This document shows, piece after piece, positions 33,009 through 43,394 of a DNA stretch of 64,000 nucleotides. The notes below the pieces were generated by a model. That model made no database searches. It was not told the DNA's origin and saw nothing but the letters and a program-made list of their open reading frames with translations. The stretch covers positions 67,485 to 131,484 of the forward strand of contig JALVVN010000009.1 of the NCBI GenBank assembly GCA_027023405.1, read 5' to 3'. The DNA comes from Campylobacterales bacterium (GTDB taxonomy: Bacteria; Campylobacterota; Campylobacteria; Campylobacterales; QNZT01). Numbering within the stretch: position 1 is the first letter of the stretch; each line of letters begins with the position of its first letter. Position numbers and translations under genes: made by a program.

Positions 33009-34991
33009 TTAGATTGTGCAGTTGTTGATAGTTGTCTCTTGATAAGGTTCACCCAGCATCTCAAAGACTTTTGTTTTGACACCTTTAATAGTAAAACCAA
33101 ATTTCTCAAAAAGGGCATTGGCATTTCCACTCGCCCCAATGCGTTCCATACCTAAAACTTCGTCAGCAAACCGATACCACTCTTGACCACTTGCCGCCTC
33201 AACTGCCAATATAGCAGTTGCAGGATCGATAACCGATTGGATATACTCTTTATCTTGCTCACAAAAGAGTTCAAAACAGGGAACACTCACTACATTCGCC
33301 ATGACTCCAGCTTCCTCAAGGTGGCATGCCGCCTGCAGTGAAAGCATCACTTCACTCCCCGTTGCCACTAAAGTGACCTGTGCCTTCTCTCTCTTTTTGA
33401 TAAGGTAACCGCCGTAACTCGGATCACCAAAATCAAAATGAGGCTTCAAAACTTCCAAGCCCTGTCGAGAGAGCACAAACCCACACGGCGCATTGAGCTC
33501 TAATGCGACCTTCCAGCATGCCACATTTTCACTCGCATCTGCCGGTCTAAAAGTATAAAAATTAGGAAGAGCACGAAATTGACTTAACTGCTCTATGGGC
33601 TGATGCGTCGGTCCATCTTCTCCGACACCTATACTATCATGTGTCCAGATAAAGTAGTGTTTCAACCCCATCAGCGCGGCAAGTCGTACAGCCGGCTTCA
33701 TATAGTCACTAAAAACAAAAAATGTCGCACTAAAAGGGATAAAAAGACCATACAAAGAGATAGCATTGCAAATCGCTCCCATCGCATGTTCACGAATACC
33801 AAAATGGAGATTGCGCCCTTTTGGGAAATCCCCCATATCTTTGAGTGTAGTTTTATTAGAAGGAGCTAGATCGGCACTTCCACCCAAAAATCCCGGAATC
33901 GCTCTAGCAATCGCATTGAGAATCTCACCATTACTCTCACGCGTTGCTACCTTGATACCCGATTCATATTTCGGATAATGAATATTTGAGAAATCTGGAT
34001 TCAAAAGACGATCTAGGGTGGCATTTTGCTCTTTTAGCGGAAGATCTAAAAGAAGCTTGTTCCACGCCTTCTCTGCTCTCTCTCCCCCCTTCTGTGCTTG
34101 ACGAAAACTCTGAAGCACCTCTTCCGGAACCTCAAAGGTAGCTTTGGGATCAAATCCATGCAACCTTTTTGATGCCTCTATCTCCTCTTCTCCTAATGGT
34201 GAACCATGCGTTTTCGCCTGCCCTTCTAGTGTCGCAGCTCCTTTGGCTATCGTCGTGTGCGCAATAATAAGACAAGGCTTACTCTGCTCATTGCTAATCT
34301 CATCTAAAACTCGATCGATCTCTTTATAGTTGTGCCCATCGATCTTATACACTTTCCAGCCTTGAGCTTCAAAGCGTTGCTTCACATTTTCACTAAATGC
34401 TACCGTGGTATCTCCCTCTATGGTTATCTCATTGGAGTCATAGATCAGAACCAAATTATCTAAATTATGGTGTCCCGCCAATGAACAGGCTTCATAGCTG
34501 ATCCCCTCTTCGAGATCTCCATCACCGCAAAAACAATAGACCTTATGACCTATCACTTTCGCACTTTCACTATTGAGCAGATGTGCAGCATAACGACTCG
34601 CCATCGAAAAGCCTACGGCATTTGCGACACCCTGCCCCAACGGTCCCGTTGTCACTTCTACACCGGGTACATCGCCGTACTCCGGATGTCCAGGTGTCTT
34701 GGAACCTAGTTGTCGAAATGCTTTGAGATCATCAAGACTCAAGTCATAACCGCAAAGATAGAGCCAGGCATAGATCATACTACTCGCATGCCCGCCTGAA
34801 AAGACCAGACGATCCCGATTGAGCCATGTCGGATTTTTAGGATTGTGACGAATATAGTCACTGAGCACTGTTAAAATATCCGCCATACCCATCGGTGCAC
34901 CCGGGTGTCCTGAATTTGCCTTTTGCACCATATCTGCTGCTAAAAATCGTATCGTATTGGCTTTTTTTTCCAATAATTGCTTCGATAGCAT
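33009..34991 (-). CDS. tkt: Transketolase
   Basis: MVQKANSGHPGAPMGMADI; FCGDGDLEEGISYE; THDSIGVGEDGPTHQPIEQL. Confidence 0.97.
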   Translation of the reverse strand: MLSKQLLEKKANTIRFLAADMVQKANSGHPGAPMGMADILTVLSDYIRHNPKNPTWLNRDRLVFSGGHASSMIYAWLYLCGYDLSLDDLKAFRQLGSKTPGHPEYGDVPGVEVTTGPLGQGVANAVGFSMASRYAAHLLNSESAKVIGHKVYCFCGDGDLEEGISYEACSLAGHHNLDNLVLIYDSNEITIEGDTTVAFSENVKQRFEAQGWKVYKIDGHNYKEIDRVLDEISNEQSKPCLIIAHTTIAKGAATLEGQAKTHGSPLGEEEIEASKRLHGFDPKATFEVPEEVLQSFRQAQKGGERAEKAWNKLLLDLPLKEQNATLDRLLNPDFSNIHYPKYESGIKVATRESNGEILNAIARAIPGFLGGSADLAPSNKTTLKDMGDFPKGRNLHFGIREHAMGAICNAISLYGLFIPFSATFFVFSDYMKPAVRLAALMGLKHYFIWTHDSIGVGEDGPTHQPIEQLSQFRALPNFYTFRPADASENVACWKVALELNAPCGFVLSRQGLEVLKPHFDFGDPSYGGYLIKKREKAQVTLVATGSEVMLSLQAACHLEEAGVMANVVSVPCFELFCEQDKEYIQSVIDPATAILAVEAASGQEWYRFADEVLGMERIGASGNANALFEKFGFTIKGVKTKVFEMLGEPYQETTINNCTI

Positions 34992-35003
34992 CTCTTTTTT
35001 TCC

Positions 35004-35861
35004 TTATTTAAAATATTTCTCTATCATTTCTCTCATCTTTCGATCGAGGGGTCTTTTAAAATCTCTGCTCTCATCGAGAAGCTCTTGCTTGAGTTGTTGC
35101 TTAACTTCAGTCGCACCTTCAACTCCCAAAAGATTTGTAAATGAATTTTTGACCTGATCGTTACCTGTTGGTTTACCCGCCTCTTGCGGTGTTTGTAGCG
35201 CATCGATAAGGTCATCTTGAACTTGAAACAACAACCCCAGCTTCAATCCAAATTGATAAAAACGCTCCTGCTCTTCTTTTGGAAGATCAGCAATAATCGC
35301 CCCCATCTTCATCGATCCTGCAATCAACATTGCGGTTTTATGTTGATGTAAAAATTGCAGATCTTCAAGTGAAAGCTTCTTCTCTTCAAAAAAACAGTCA
35401 ATCGCCTGTCCAAGTACCATCCCGTGACTGCCGCCGTTATAAGAAAGCGTCTCAATCAAGGCTACCTTCACTTCCGGAGAAAAAGGAGCACGGGAAATCA
35501 TCCAAAAAGCATCGCTGTTGAGCGCATCGCCTACAAGCGTCGCTGTCACTTCATCGTAACTAATATGCAGTGTCTCTACTCCTCTTCGGATCGGTGCATC
35601 ATCAAAAGTCGGTAAATCGTCATGAATCAACGAGTAGGTATGCAACATTTCCACCGCTAAAGCTGCATGCATCGCATTAGGCAGAAGCGTCTGTTGATAG
35701 GTATCGACAATACTCAACAAAAGTAACGGTCTAAAGCGCTTTCCACCCGCTTGAAACATTTGAAGATAAGCTTTTTGAAAATGCGGATGAAAACTTTCTT
35801 TCGTATTGAGATGCTTAGACAAAAACTCCTCAAATGATTCAATCAATTGCGCATTTTCCAA
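35004..35861 (-). CDS. ispA: Short-chain polyprenyl (farnesyl/geranyl) diphosphate synthase
   Basis: GGKRFRPLLLL; SLIHDDLPTFDD; FQVQDDLID. Confidence 0.92.
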   Translation of the reverse strand: MENAQLIESFEEFLSKHLNTKESFHPHFQKAYLQMFQAGGKRFRPLLLLSIVDTYQQTLLPNAMHAALAVEMLHTYSLIHDDLPTFDDAPIRRGVETLHISYDEVTATLVGDALNSDAFWMISRAPFSPEVKVALIETLSYNGGSHGMVLGQAIDCFFEEKKLSLEDLQFLHQHKTAMLIAGSMKMGAIIADLPKEEQERFYQFGLKLGLLFQVQDDLIDALQTPQEAGKPTGNDQVKNSFTNLLGVEGATEVKQQLKQELLDESRDFKRPLDRKMREMIEKYFK

Positions 35862-35869
35862 CTCTTCTC

Positions 35870-36181
35870 CTAGCTTCCAAATCCACCAAATCCGCCTAAC
35901 ATCTTCGACGCCATCAATTTTTTATCCTCTTCCACCATTTTCAAGACATCGTTGATTGCACTAATGAGAAGGATCTGCATCGAATCTTTATCTTCAAGAA
36001 GCGAATCATCAATCTCAAGATCGATAATCTCTCCTTCACCGTTTGCACTTACCTTGACCATGCCACCACCGCTTTTGGCACTAAAAGTTTTGCTTTTAGA
36101 CTCTTCTTGAAGTTTTTGAGCGCTCTCTTGTGCTTTTTGCAACATTTGCGCCATCTTCTCCATATCCATTCCCTCAAACAT
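35870..36181 (-). CDS. YbaB/EbfC nucleoid-associated protein
   Basis: [18 protein letters not shown]...[21 protein letters not shown]. Confidence 0.92.
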   Translation of the reverse strand: MFEGMDMEKMAQMLQKAQESAQKLQEESKSKTFSAKSGGGMVKVSANGEGEIIDLEIDDSLLEDKDSMQILLISAINDVLKMVEEDKKLMASKMLGGFGGFGS

Positions 36182-36539
36182 AATCTTTTACTCCATCTAT
36201 TTCGTTAGATTCATTGAGTAACACAACATTGGGTTTAAATCGATCTGCCTCATCAAGTGTCATACTTGCATACGCAATAATGATAATCCGATCTCCGATC
36301 TCCGCCTTTCTTGCAGCTGCACCATTGAGACAAATATCTCGTTTACCGCGTTCACCCTCGATCACATAGGTAGAGAAGCGCTCTCCATTATTAACATTGA
36401 CAATATCAACTTTTTGCCCCACTCTCAATTTTGCCGCATCCATCAACTCGCGATCAATCGTAATTGATCCGACATAGTTCAGATTGGCATCTGTAACAGC
36501 CGCACGATGCAATTTGGAGTAGAGCATCTCTATGGTCAT
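36174..36539 (-). CDS. panD: Aspartate 1-decarboxylase
   Basis: [17 protein letters not shown] self-cleavage site; [21 protein letters not shown]. Confidence 0.95.
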   Translation of the reverse strand: MTIEMLYSKLHRAAVTDANLNYVGSITIDRELMDAAKLRVGQKVDIVNVNNGERFSTYVIEGERGKRDICLNGAAARKAEIGDRIIIIAYASMTLDEADRFKPNVVLLNESNEIDGVKDYV

Positions 36540-36545
36540 CTCTCG

Positions 36546-36920
36546 TTACCTTCCTGAAAGTTTCATCGCCTCGACAGGTGACAACGGCGCATCCCAAAAC
36601 TCTTCATCGATCAAATACTCTTCTACCGGTTTCTCTCCGATGATATGCTCATCGATGATCCGATCGATTTTTTCTTTGGTAAGCTCTACATACATGTAGT
36701 GTCCTGGTTCTACAAGCATCACCGGTCCCTGCTGGCATCGATTGAGACAACCGGTACGAACCGGCTGTACCGTAGCGATCAAGCCCTTTTCCATAAGCTT
36801 CATTCCCAAATGTTGAAATAGCTCTCTTGTATCTTCCCTCACACAACTTGGCTTCGGCATTCCCGGAGGCGCACTCTGCTCACACTTGAAAATATAAAAT
36901 GACGGTTGTGGTATCCCCAT
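36546..36920 (-). CDS. Thioredoxin-like [2Fe-2S] ferredoxin
   Basis: FYIFKCEQSAPPGMPKPSCVREDTRELFQHL... TGCLNRCQQGPVMLVEPGHYMYVELTKEKIDRIIDEHI. Confidence 0.88.
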   Translation of the reverse strand: MGIPQPSFYIFKCEQSAPPGMPKPSCVREDTRELFQHLGMKLMEKGLIATVQPVRTGCLNRCQQGPVMLVEPGHYMYVELTKEKIDRIIDEHIIGEKPVEEYLIDEEFWDAPLSPVEAMKLSGR

Positions 36921-36994
36921 ACTAAACTCCCCTTAATAAAATTTTTTCATTTTAAGTATACCATAAAAATGAACGACATCGCGATTGTATTGAA

Positions 36995-38296
36995 TTATGG
37001 ATTAGATTTTTCTTGTAAAAACTTTTTAACTATAAGCCGATCATCAAAGGCTCTTTTCTCCCCTGCAATCTCTTGGGTTGCTTCATCCCCTTTGCCTAGG
37101 ATCATCAAGATTTCATCATGTTGCAACTCTTTCATCGCTTGTTCGATCGCTTTGGCGCGATCTATCTCAATACTCACTTTAGATTTATCCTCAATTCCCG
37201 CACAAATTTCATCTATGATTGCTTGTGGATCTTCACTTCTCGGATTGTCACTGGTAACATAAATCCGTTTTGCAAAACGATTGGCAACACGACCCATTTG
37301 CGGTCGTTTACTACGATCTCGATCGCCCCCTGCGCCAAAAAGCACCACTATTTGATTTGATTTGAGCGAATCCATCACCTGCAACATCCCATCCGGCGTA
37401 TGTGCAAAATCGACAATAATGAGAGGCTCTTCACTCACAACTTCCATTCTACCACTCACACCAGCAAAATTTTCAACCACTTGAGCAATTTTTTCTAAGG
37501 GCATTTGCGTCAAAAGCTTTACCGCTGAAATAGCAGCTAAAATATTGTAGAGATTAAAAAGCCCTTGTAGCGGAGAATAAAAATCGATCTGCTCATGCAT
37601 ATGCTTTAAAACCGCATGAATACCGTAATCGAGTCGAAATGCTGTAATATTAAATGAAGCGGGTGCATCAAGCGCATAAGTATAGCAATTCTTCATGTTG
37701 TACTCAATTTTTTTAGCATCTTTGTTGATGAGCTTCATCGATTCATCCATAAAAAAAGAGGACTTCACCCGTCGATAACTCTCAAAATTTCCATGATAGT
37801 CCAGATGATCTTGCGTCAAATTTGTATATACTTTTAAGGCAAACTGAAGTGACTCAATGCGTTTTTGATCGATAGCATGTGAACTTACTTCCATGATAAA
37901 GTGACTACACCCCTGCTCTTTTGCAAGATGGAGATGATAAAGTGTCTCAAGTAGCGGTGGAGTCGTCATCCCCTTCTCCTCTATTCTCTCATCATTGATA
38001 AAAAATCCTCTTGTACCTTGCAAAGCTGTAGAAAATCCAAGATCAAGCATCATCGAGTAGGTTGCGGCAGCGGTAGTTGTCTTGCCGTTTGTACCGGTTA
38101 TCCCTACAATTTTCATATCTCGAATTTGCCAAAAAGCTTCCAAAACTTTCGGTGTGACAATGACTGCACCACGACTTTGCGCATCTCCCATATAAGATTC
38201 ATTTTGAGCAGTACAGAAAAATGCACACACTGATGAACACTCAGAAGAGTTGTCACTAAGATATTGAAACTGTGGATGTGCAATCTTTATCTTCAC
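36995..38296 (-). CDS. murE: UDP-N-acetylmuramoyl-tripeptide synthetase family (MurE)
   Basis: IVGITGTNGKTTTAAATYSML; LTQDHLDYHGNFESY; VLFGAGGDRDRSKRPQMG; TSDNPRSEDP. Confidence 0.95.
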   Translation of the reverse strand: MKIKIAHPQFQYLSDNSSECSSVCAFFCTAQNESYMGDAQSRGAVIVTPKVLEAFWQIRDMKIVGITGTNGKTTTAAATYSMMLDLGFSTALQGTRGFFINDERIEEKGMTTPPLLETLYHLHLAKEQGCSHFIMEVSSHAIDQKRIESLQFALKVYTNLTQDHLDYHGNFESYRRVKSSFFMDESMKLINKDAKKIEYNMKNCYTYALDAPASFNITAFRLDYGIHAVLKHMHEQIDFYSPLQGLFNLYNILAAISAVKLLTQMPLEKIAQVVENFAGVSGRMEVVSEEPLIIVDFAHTPDGMLQVMDSLKSNQIVVLFGAGGDRDRSKRPQMGRVANRFAKRIYVTSDNPRSEDPQAIIDEICAGIEDKSKVSIEIDRAKAIEQAMKELQHDEILMILGKGDEATQEIAGEKRAFDDRLIVKKFLQEKSNP

Positions 38297-38889
38297 CCTG
38301 AACCTTCAATTTGACTCATTTTTTTTTGAAAAAAGCTCTCGTGAGGATAGAGTTCAATCGCACTCTCTAAATAGTTAAAAGCCGTATTGGTAAAACCATT
38401 TTCAAGAAGCTTAGAGATAAACTCAATAAAATCCTCTTTTTTATCAATAACAATCTTCCCACTAAAGATCAAATCCTCAAAAGCTCTCTTGAAACTTTTT
38501 CTTTCATTGACAAATGACTGAAATTCTTGATAAGTAATATATTCCTCAAATCCCTCACGCATCAGATCACCGAATGTTAAATCATTGCCTACAGCATCGA
38601 CAACAACTTCACCCTCCTTCAGTAGTGTTTCCAGCGTAGTATCAATCTGTTGAATTTGACGCTTGAGTGCTCCCTGATAGAGTTCAAACAGTGTTTGAGC
38701 TCCCATTTCATCCTCGAGAGCCATATCGGCAATCATCAAGAAGACTTTTGCTTCTAGATCATAAGGCTCGCTTTGCAACACTTCAGAATAGAGTTTCATA
38801 GCCTCACGATATTCTCCTTTTAAAAATAGAGAATGCGCTCTCTTTTTTAAATACTTCAATCTCTTAATCCTGCTTGGCAATTTCTTCAA
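38293..38889 (-). CDS. TPR-like hypothetical protein
   Basis: AHSLFLKGEYREAMKLYSEVLQSEPYDLEAKVFLMIADMAL helical repeat pattern. Confidence 0.6.
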   Translation of the reverse strand: MKKLPSRIKRLKYLKKRAHSLFLKGEYREAMKLYSEVLQSEPYDLEAKVFLMIADMALEDEMGAQTLFELYQGALKRQIQQIDTTLETLLKEGEVVVDAVGNDLTFGDLMREGFEEYITYQEFQSFVNERKSFKRAFEDLIFSGKIVIDKKEDFIEFISKLLENGFTNTAFNYLESAIELYPHESFFQKKMSQIEGSG

Positions 38890-39151
38890 TCATATCCTCC
38901 ATCCCTGGGACGATGTTGATCACTTCAATCTCTGGATGAATATCCATTCTTAGCTGTCTCTCAATACCATATTTAAGCGTCTGATTGCTGGCACTACAAC
39001 CTACACAGGCACCTTCGAGCTGTACAAATACTTTGCCATTTTTAATATCAAGGAGTCTCATACCACCACCGTCAAGTGCTAACATTGGCTTTACTTTTTC
39101 CAAAGATTTCTCTACGACAGGTCTCAACTCTTCATCACTAAATGGAATCAT
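38864..39151 (-). CDS. NifU C-terminal-like Fe-S scaffold
   Basis: VEKSLEKVKPMLALDGGGMRLLDIKNGKVFVQLEGACVGCSASNQTLKYGIERQL. Confidence 0.93.
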   Translation of the reverse strand: MIPFSDEELRPVVEKSLEKVKPMLALDGGGMRLLDIKNGKVFVQLEGACVGCSASNQTLKYGIERQLRMDIHPEIEVINIVPGMEDMIEEIAKQD

Positions 39152-39224
39152 CGATATCTCTCTTTATATTTTTGTACTATTTTAACACAAAGTGGTTAAT
39201 AATTAAGTGGGAATATAGAAGAAG

Positions 39225-39249
39225 TGAAGATCGGTTGATCCGATCTTCA
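39225..39249 (-). terminator. Hairpin downstream of rplQ, likely end of ribosomal supercluster
   Basis: 10-bp perfect stem tgaagatcgg / ccgatcttca with 5-nt loop, 14 nt past the rplQ stop. Confidence 0.65.
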
Positions 39250-39262
39250 TAAAAGAAAAATG

Positions 39263-39613
39263 CTATACGAACTCGATAATAGCCATCTCTGCCGCATCAC
39301 CGCGTCGCATTCGTGTTTTGATAATTCGTGTATAGCCACCATTTCGTTCTTTGTAAGTAGGAGCAATCTCTTCAACTACTTTTTTTGTTGCCTCTTTGTC
39401 CTGCAAAAGAGCGAATACAACACGGTGTGCATTAAAATCACCTACTCTTGCTTTTGTTACTAATTTTTCAATAAAACTTCTTAGCTCTTTCGCCTTAGGA
39501 AGTGTCGTCTCGATTCTCTTTTGCTCAATTAATGCAATTGAGAGGTTTTTCAAGAGCGCCTTTCTATGCGAAGAGGTTCTACTAAGCTTTCTATATCCAT
39601 GCTTATGTCTCAT
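39263..39613 (-). CDS. rplQ: 50S ribosomal protein L17
   Basis: [24 protein letters not shown]. Confidence 0.98.
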   Translation of the reverse strand: MRHKHGYRKLSRTSSHRKALLKNLSIALIEQKRIETTLPKAKELRSFIEKLVTKARVGDFNAHRVVFALLQDKEATKKVVEEIAPTYKERNGGYTRIIKTRMRRGDAAEMAIIEFV

Positions 39614-39616
39614 ATC

Positions 39617-40630
39617 TTACGCCTCACTTTTTTCTGTTTTTAACTCTTGGATTTTCGATACCAAGGCTTTTTGGAAATCATCTTCAAATTTATACCCGAC
39701 CGGAAAACCTAACGCTTCCAATTTACCAGTAATCTCTTCGAATGATTTTTTACCTAAATTTTTGAGCCCTTTAAGCTCCAACTCACTCATCATACTAAGT
39801 TCTGCAATATATTTGATATTTGCCCTATCTAAGCAGTTAAAGCTTCGTGCACTCAAGTTCATCACACTCACATCTTGAAGCAATTTTTTTAGATCAGCAG
39901 AGTTCTCAAAATCATCTTCGATCGTCGTTACATCGATATCAATTGCCTTTGAAAAAACAGCAATCTGACTATTAAAAGCTTCAATCGCCTCTTTAAAAGC
40001 TTGAACAGGAGCAATCTGACCATCTGTTTCTATATCAAAAACAATCTTTTCAAATGTCGGATCATCCTCTACCAAAACATTCTCAATTTTATAGAGTGCT
40101 TTTCTAACCGGCGTAAAGAATGCATCTACAGCAATATACTCTTCCGGTACACTTTCTCTAAACTCTTCGCTAGGGACATAACCGATCCCTTTTTCAATAA
40201 TCAATGAGAAATTTAGCTCTGCATCCTCATTGATCGTTGCCAAATGTTGTTCAGGTGTCACAACTTCTACAAGATCATTATTGAGATCGCTACCTTTAAT
40301 CTCTTTGTGACCTTTAAAGTTGTAAGAGACCTCAACTCTATTTGAGTCATCGATTATCTTAAAACGAATATTCTTCAAATTTAATATAAAAAGTGCTACA
40401 TCCTCAAGCATACCTCGGATACTGTCAAATTCATGCTTTACCCCATCAATTTTGATAGCTGACACTGCATACCCGGCAGAGCACCCATAAAGTAATCTTC
40501 GAAGAGGGTGAGCAACCGTGATTGCAAAACCAGCCTGAAATGGCCACACTTTCACATGTACACGGTTTTCATTGATCTTCTCTATCTCAATTTCATTTGG
40601 GATATACAAAGATGTACTTATTTTTTTCAT
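39617..40630 (-). CDS. rpoA: RNA polymerase alpha subunit
   Basis: GFAITVAHPLRRLLYGCSAGYAVSAIKIDGVKHEFDSIRGMLEDV; C-terminal NCLDRANIKYIAEL. Confidence 0.98.
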   Translation of the reverse strand: MKKISTSLYIPNEIEIEKINENRVHVKVWPFQAGFAITVAHPLRRLLYGCSAGYAVSAIKIDGVKHEFDSIRGMLEDVALFILNLKNIRFKIIDDSNRVEVSYNFKGHKEIKGSDLNNDLVEVVTPEQHLATINEDAELNFSLIIEKGIGYVPSEEFRESVPEEYIAVDAFFTPVRKALYKIENVLVEDDPTFEKIVFDIETDGQIAPVQAFKEAIEAFNSQIAVFSKAIDIDVTTIEDDFENSADLKKLLQDVSVMNLSARSFNCLDRANIKYIAELSMMSELELKGLKNLGKKSFEEITGKLEALGFPVGYKFEDDFQKALVSKIQELKTEKSEA

Positions 40631-40646
40631 TTTTAACCCTTATCTA

Positions 40647-41273
40647 TTATTTAGAGTATAGCTCAACGATCAATCTCTCTTCTACCGGTATCACTACCTC
40701 TTCTCTATCTGGGACTCTTGTGTAGATTCCATAACCTTTGTCAAGTTCCACATCAACCCACTCAACAATACCGGTTTGTGCAGTCAATTCACCCGCTCGT
40801 ACGATTTGTGGATTCTTTTTTGACTTTTCTCGAATCTCAATTTTTTGTCCAGCCTTCACACGATAGGAAGGGATATCGACTTTTTTTCCATCTACCAAAA
40901 TATGACCATGTGTAACTAATTGTCTTGCAAACGCTCTTGTTGTTGCAAATCCCATACGATACACAACATTGTCTAAGCGTCTCTCAAGGAGCTTGACCAA
41001 ATTTGCACCGGTATTACCATCCATCTTATTAGCATCAGAGAATAATCTTCTAAACTGTTTCTCACTCACACCATACATGAATTTAGCTTTTTGCTTCTCT
41101 CGAAGTTGTAAACCATATTCACTTATTTTACTTCTTCGTTGACCATGTTGTCCCGGAGGATAAGGTCTCTTATCCAAAGCACTTTTTCCTGCCAATCTTC
41201 GTTCGCCTTTTAGCGCTAGACTGACACCTAATCGTCTCTCTATTTTCTCTACTGGACCTCTATATCTTGCCAT
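40647..41273 (-). CDS. rpsD: 30S ribosomal protein S4
   Basis: [26 protein letters not shown]. Confidence 0.98.
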   Translation of the reverse strand: MARYRGPVEKIERRLGVSLALKGERRLAGKSALDKRPYPPGQHGQRRSKISEYGLQLREKQKAKFMYGVSEKQFRRLFSDANKMDGNTGANLVKLLERRLDNVVYRMGFATTRAFARQLVTHGHILVDGKKVDIPSYRVKAGQKIEIREKSKKNPQIVRAGELTAQTGIVEWVDVELDKGYGIYTRVPDREEVVIPVEERLIVELYSK

Positions 41274-41282
41274 TACCTACCC

Positions 41283-41675
41283 CTATACTCTTCTTCGTTT
41301 TGGCGGTCTACAACCGTTATGTGGGAGAGGTGTAACATCTTTGAGATACATTACTCTAATTCCCTCTGTTGCACCGACACTTTTCACTGCAGTCTCTCGA
41401 CCACCACCGGGACCTTGGACTTTAATACCAACCTCTTTGATACCATGCTCCATCGCCTTACTCATCGCGTCTTCTACCGCTTGCTGAGCTGCATAAGGAG
41501 TCGATTTCTTACTTCCTTTAAACCCTAGTCCACCGGCGCTACTCCAAGCAATTGCATTACCCATCTCATCAGTAATCGTGATCATTGTGTTGTTAAAGGT
41601 TGCAGAGATATGCACAATACCTTTGGCGATATTCTTTTTAACAACCTTTTTTCGTGTTACTTTTCTTTTTGCCAT
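41283..41675 (-). CDS. rpsK: 30S ribosomal protein S11
   Basis: [22 protein letters not shown]...[13 protein letters not shown]. Confidence 0.98.
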   Translation of the reverse strand: MAKRKVTRKKVVKKNIAKGIVHISATFNNTMITITDEMGNAIAWSSAGGLGFKGSKKSTPYAAQQAVEDAMSKAMEHGIKEVGIKVQGPGGGRETAVKSVGATEGIRVMYLKDVTPLPHNGCRPPKRRRV

Positions 41676-41690
41676 TTATATCATCCTCAC

Positions 41691-42053
41691 TTAAGCTGCA
41701 CCGACAGTTTTTCTTCTGCCTTTTCGTGTTCGTGCGTTTGTTTTGGTTTTTTGACCTCTTACAGGAAGGCCTCTTCTGTGTCGTAATCCACGATAAATAC
41801 CCAAATCTTTCAGTGCCTTAATATCCATTGCCACTTTTTTACGAAGATCACCCTCGACCTGATATTTATCTTGAATTTCATTACGAATACTCGCAACTTC
41901 AGCTTCACTTAACTCATGTACTCTTTTATCATATGAGATACCAGTTGCATCGAGTATTTTTCTTGATGTTGTCAATCCGATACCATATATATAGGTAAGC
42001 CCATATTCTACTCTCTTCTTTTTCGGTAAATCCACACCAGCAATTCTTGCCAT
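41691..42053 (-). CDS. rpsM: 30S ribosomal protein S13
   Basis: [26 protein letters not shown]. Confidence 0.98.
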   Translation of the reverse strand: MARIAGVDLPKKKRVEYGLTYIYGIGLTTSRKILDATGISYDKRVHELSEAEVASIRNEIQDKYQVEGDLRKKVAMDIKALKDLGIYRGLRHRRGLPVRGQKTKTNARTRKGRRKTVGAA

Positions 42054-42055
42054 GC

Positions 42056-42169
42056 TTATCCTTGTCTCTGTTTATGTTTTGGATTGCTACAGATTACTCT
42101 GACAGCACCTCTTCGTTTGATAATTTTACAATTATCACACATCTTCTTGACTGAAGGTCTCACTTTCAT
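42056..42169 (-). CDS. rpmJ: 50S ribosomal protein L36
   Basis: Translated by hand: [37 protein letters not shown]; below ORF-track cutoff. Confidence 0.97.
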   Translation of the reverse strand: MKVRPSVKKMCDNCKIIKRRGAVRVICSNPKHKQRQG

Positions 42170-42250
42170 CTTATATCCTTGATCTTAAAAGCTAAAAGCT
42201 TCTATTAGCTAATTAATTATTAGCACCGATAAACTTTTTCTATTTCCACT

Positions 42251-42256
42251 ATTATA
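42251..42256 (-). promoter_or_regulatory. Candidate -10 (TATAAT) upstream of rpmJ
   Basis: gttgttgTATAATagtgg on minus strand in the infA-rpmJ gap. Confidence 0.5.
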
Positions 42257-42271
42257 CAACAACGAACGAAA

Positions 42272-42298
42272 TGGAATGAAGATCAACCATTCATTCCA
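42272..42298. repeat. Inverted repeat/hairpin in the infA-rpmJ gap
   Basis: tggaatgaa / ttcattcca, 9-bp perfect stem with 9-nt loop. Confidence 0.65.
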
Positions 42299-42397
42299 AC
42301 AGTTGAAAAAAGCGTGGTACCTTTTGCAACTCTTCTTCTTACAGTTCCGTCATTCGTGCAATAGAGCCGGCAATTATAGCCAAGCAAAGGTTAAAAA

Positions 42398-42616
42398 CTA
42401 CTTATATCTAAAAGTAATTCTTCCTTTATCCAAGCTATATGGGGTCAACTCTACTTTCACACGATCACCAAGCATAATTTTGATATAGTGCATACGCATT
42501 TTCCCGGCGATATGACACAATACTTTATGTCCATTATCTAGCTCAACCATAAAAGTTGCATTCGGCAATGCCTCAACAACTGTACCGTCAATCTCAATTA
42601 CATCATCTTTTGCCAC
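42398..42616 (-). CDS. infA: Translation initiation factor IF-1
   Basis: [45 protein letters not shown]. Confidence 0.98.
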   Translation of the reverse strand: MAKDDVIEIDGTVVEALPNATFMVELDNGHKVLCHIAGKMRMHYIKIMLGDRVKVELTPYSLDKGRITFRYK

Positions 42617-42628
42617 TCTTTACTCCTC

Positions 42629-43390
42629 TTAAAACTGTGATAATATTTCAGCCTTGCCACCGATAATCGCAACCGTATGCTCATAGTGGCTACCTCTCAA
42701 TCCATCTTCAGAAACAACAGACCACTTATCTTCAAGAATTTTAGCTGTTGACAACTTTTGACAGATCATCGGCTCTAGACAAAACACCATCCCCTCTTTA
42801 ATCTTTGGTCCCTGTTTCGGGTTGGGTACTTCCAGATAATTCGGAATCTCCGGCTCTTCATGCGGCTTACGACCGATACCATGTCCACAAAAGCCATGTA
42901 GAGGAACATACCCACGATCAACAATAAACTGTTCAATCGCATAACTGAGCTCTTTGAAACGCATACCAACTTTAATAATATCTATCGCGTACAGTAGGGT
43001 ATCATATGCACAAGATATCAGCTTTTCATCCTCTTCAGAAATCTTTCCGATTGGTATCGTAATAGCAGCATCACCAAACCACCCATCTTTTTCCACACCA
43101 ATATCCAGACCCAGGATATCTCCCTCTTTCAACTTTGTATCATTTGGAATACCATGGATAATCACTTCATTGAGAGAGGTACAAACACCTGCAGGAAAGC
43201 CGTAAAGTCCCTTAAATGCCGGCTTTGCATCATCAAGAGAGACAATAAACTCTTCACCCATCTCATTGACCTCTTTGAGACTCATTCCCGGTCTTACATA
43301 GGATCGAAGATGGTGAAGTGTTCTCGCAACATAAGAGTTTGAAACCCTCAGTTTTTCAATTTCTGAGGGTTTCCTAATTGCTATAGCCAT
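42629..43390 (-). CDS. map: Methionine aminopeptidase, type I
   Basis: CTSLNEVIIHGIP; LDIGVEKDGWFGDAA; GHGIGRKPHEEPEIPNY. Confidence 0.96.
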   Translation of the reverse strand: MAIAIRKPSEIEKLRVSNSYVARTLHHLRSYVRPGMSLKEVNEMGEEFIVSLDDAKPAFKGLYGFPAGVCTSLNEVIIHGIPNDTKLKEGDILGLDIGVEKDGWFGDAAITIPIGKISEEDEKLISCAYDTLLYAIDIIKVGMRFKELSYAIEQFIVDRGYVPLHGFCGHGIGRKPHEEPEIPNYLEVPNPKQGPKIKEGMVFCLEPMICQKLSTAKILEDKWSVVSEDGLRGSHYEHTVAIIGGKAEILSQF

Positions 43391-43394
43391 GAAA

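Noticed and set aside
42301-42350. T-box-like string (minus strand AAAAGGTACCACGCTTTTTTC) in the infA-rpmJ gap
   Set aside because: It resembles the T-box core AGGGTGGNACCGCG only partly. No specifier stem is visible, and a T-box before rpmJ is not expected in this phylum.
42265-42375. Short minus-strand frame in the infA-rpmJ gap (about LLGYNCRLYCTNDGTVRRRVAKGTTLFSTVGMNG)
   Set aside because: Only alternative start codons, no SD, and it covers the promoter-like TATAAT; more likely non-coding.
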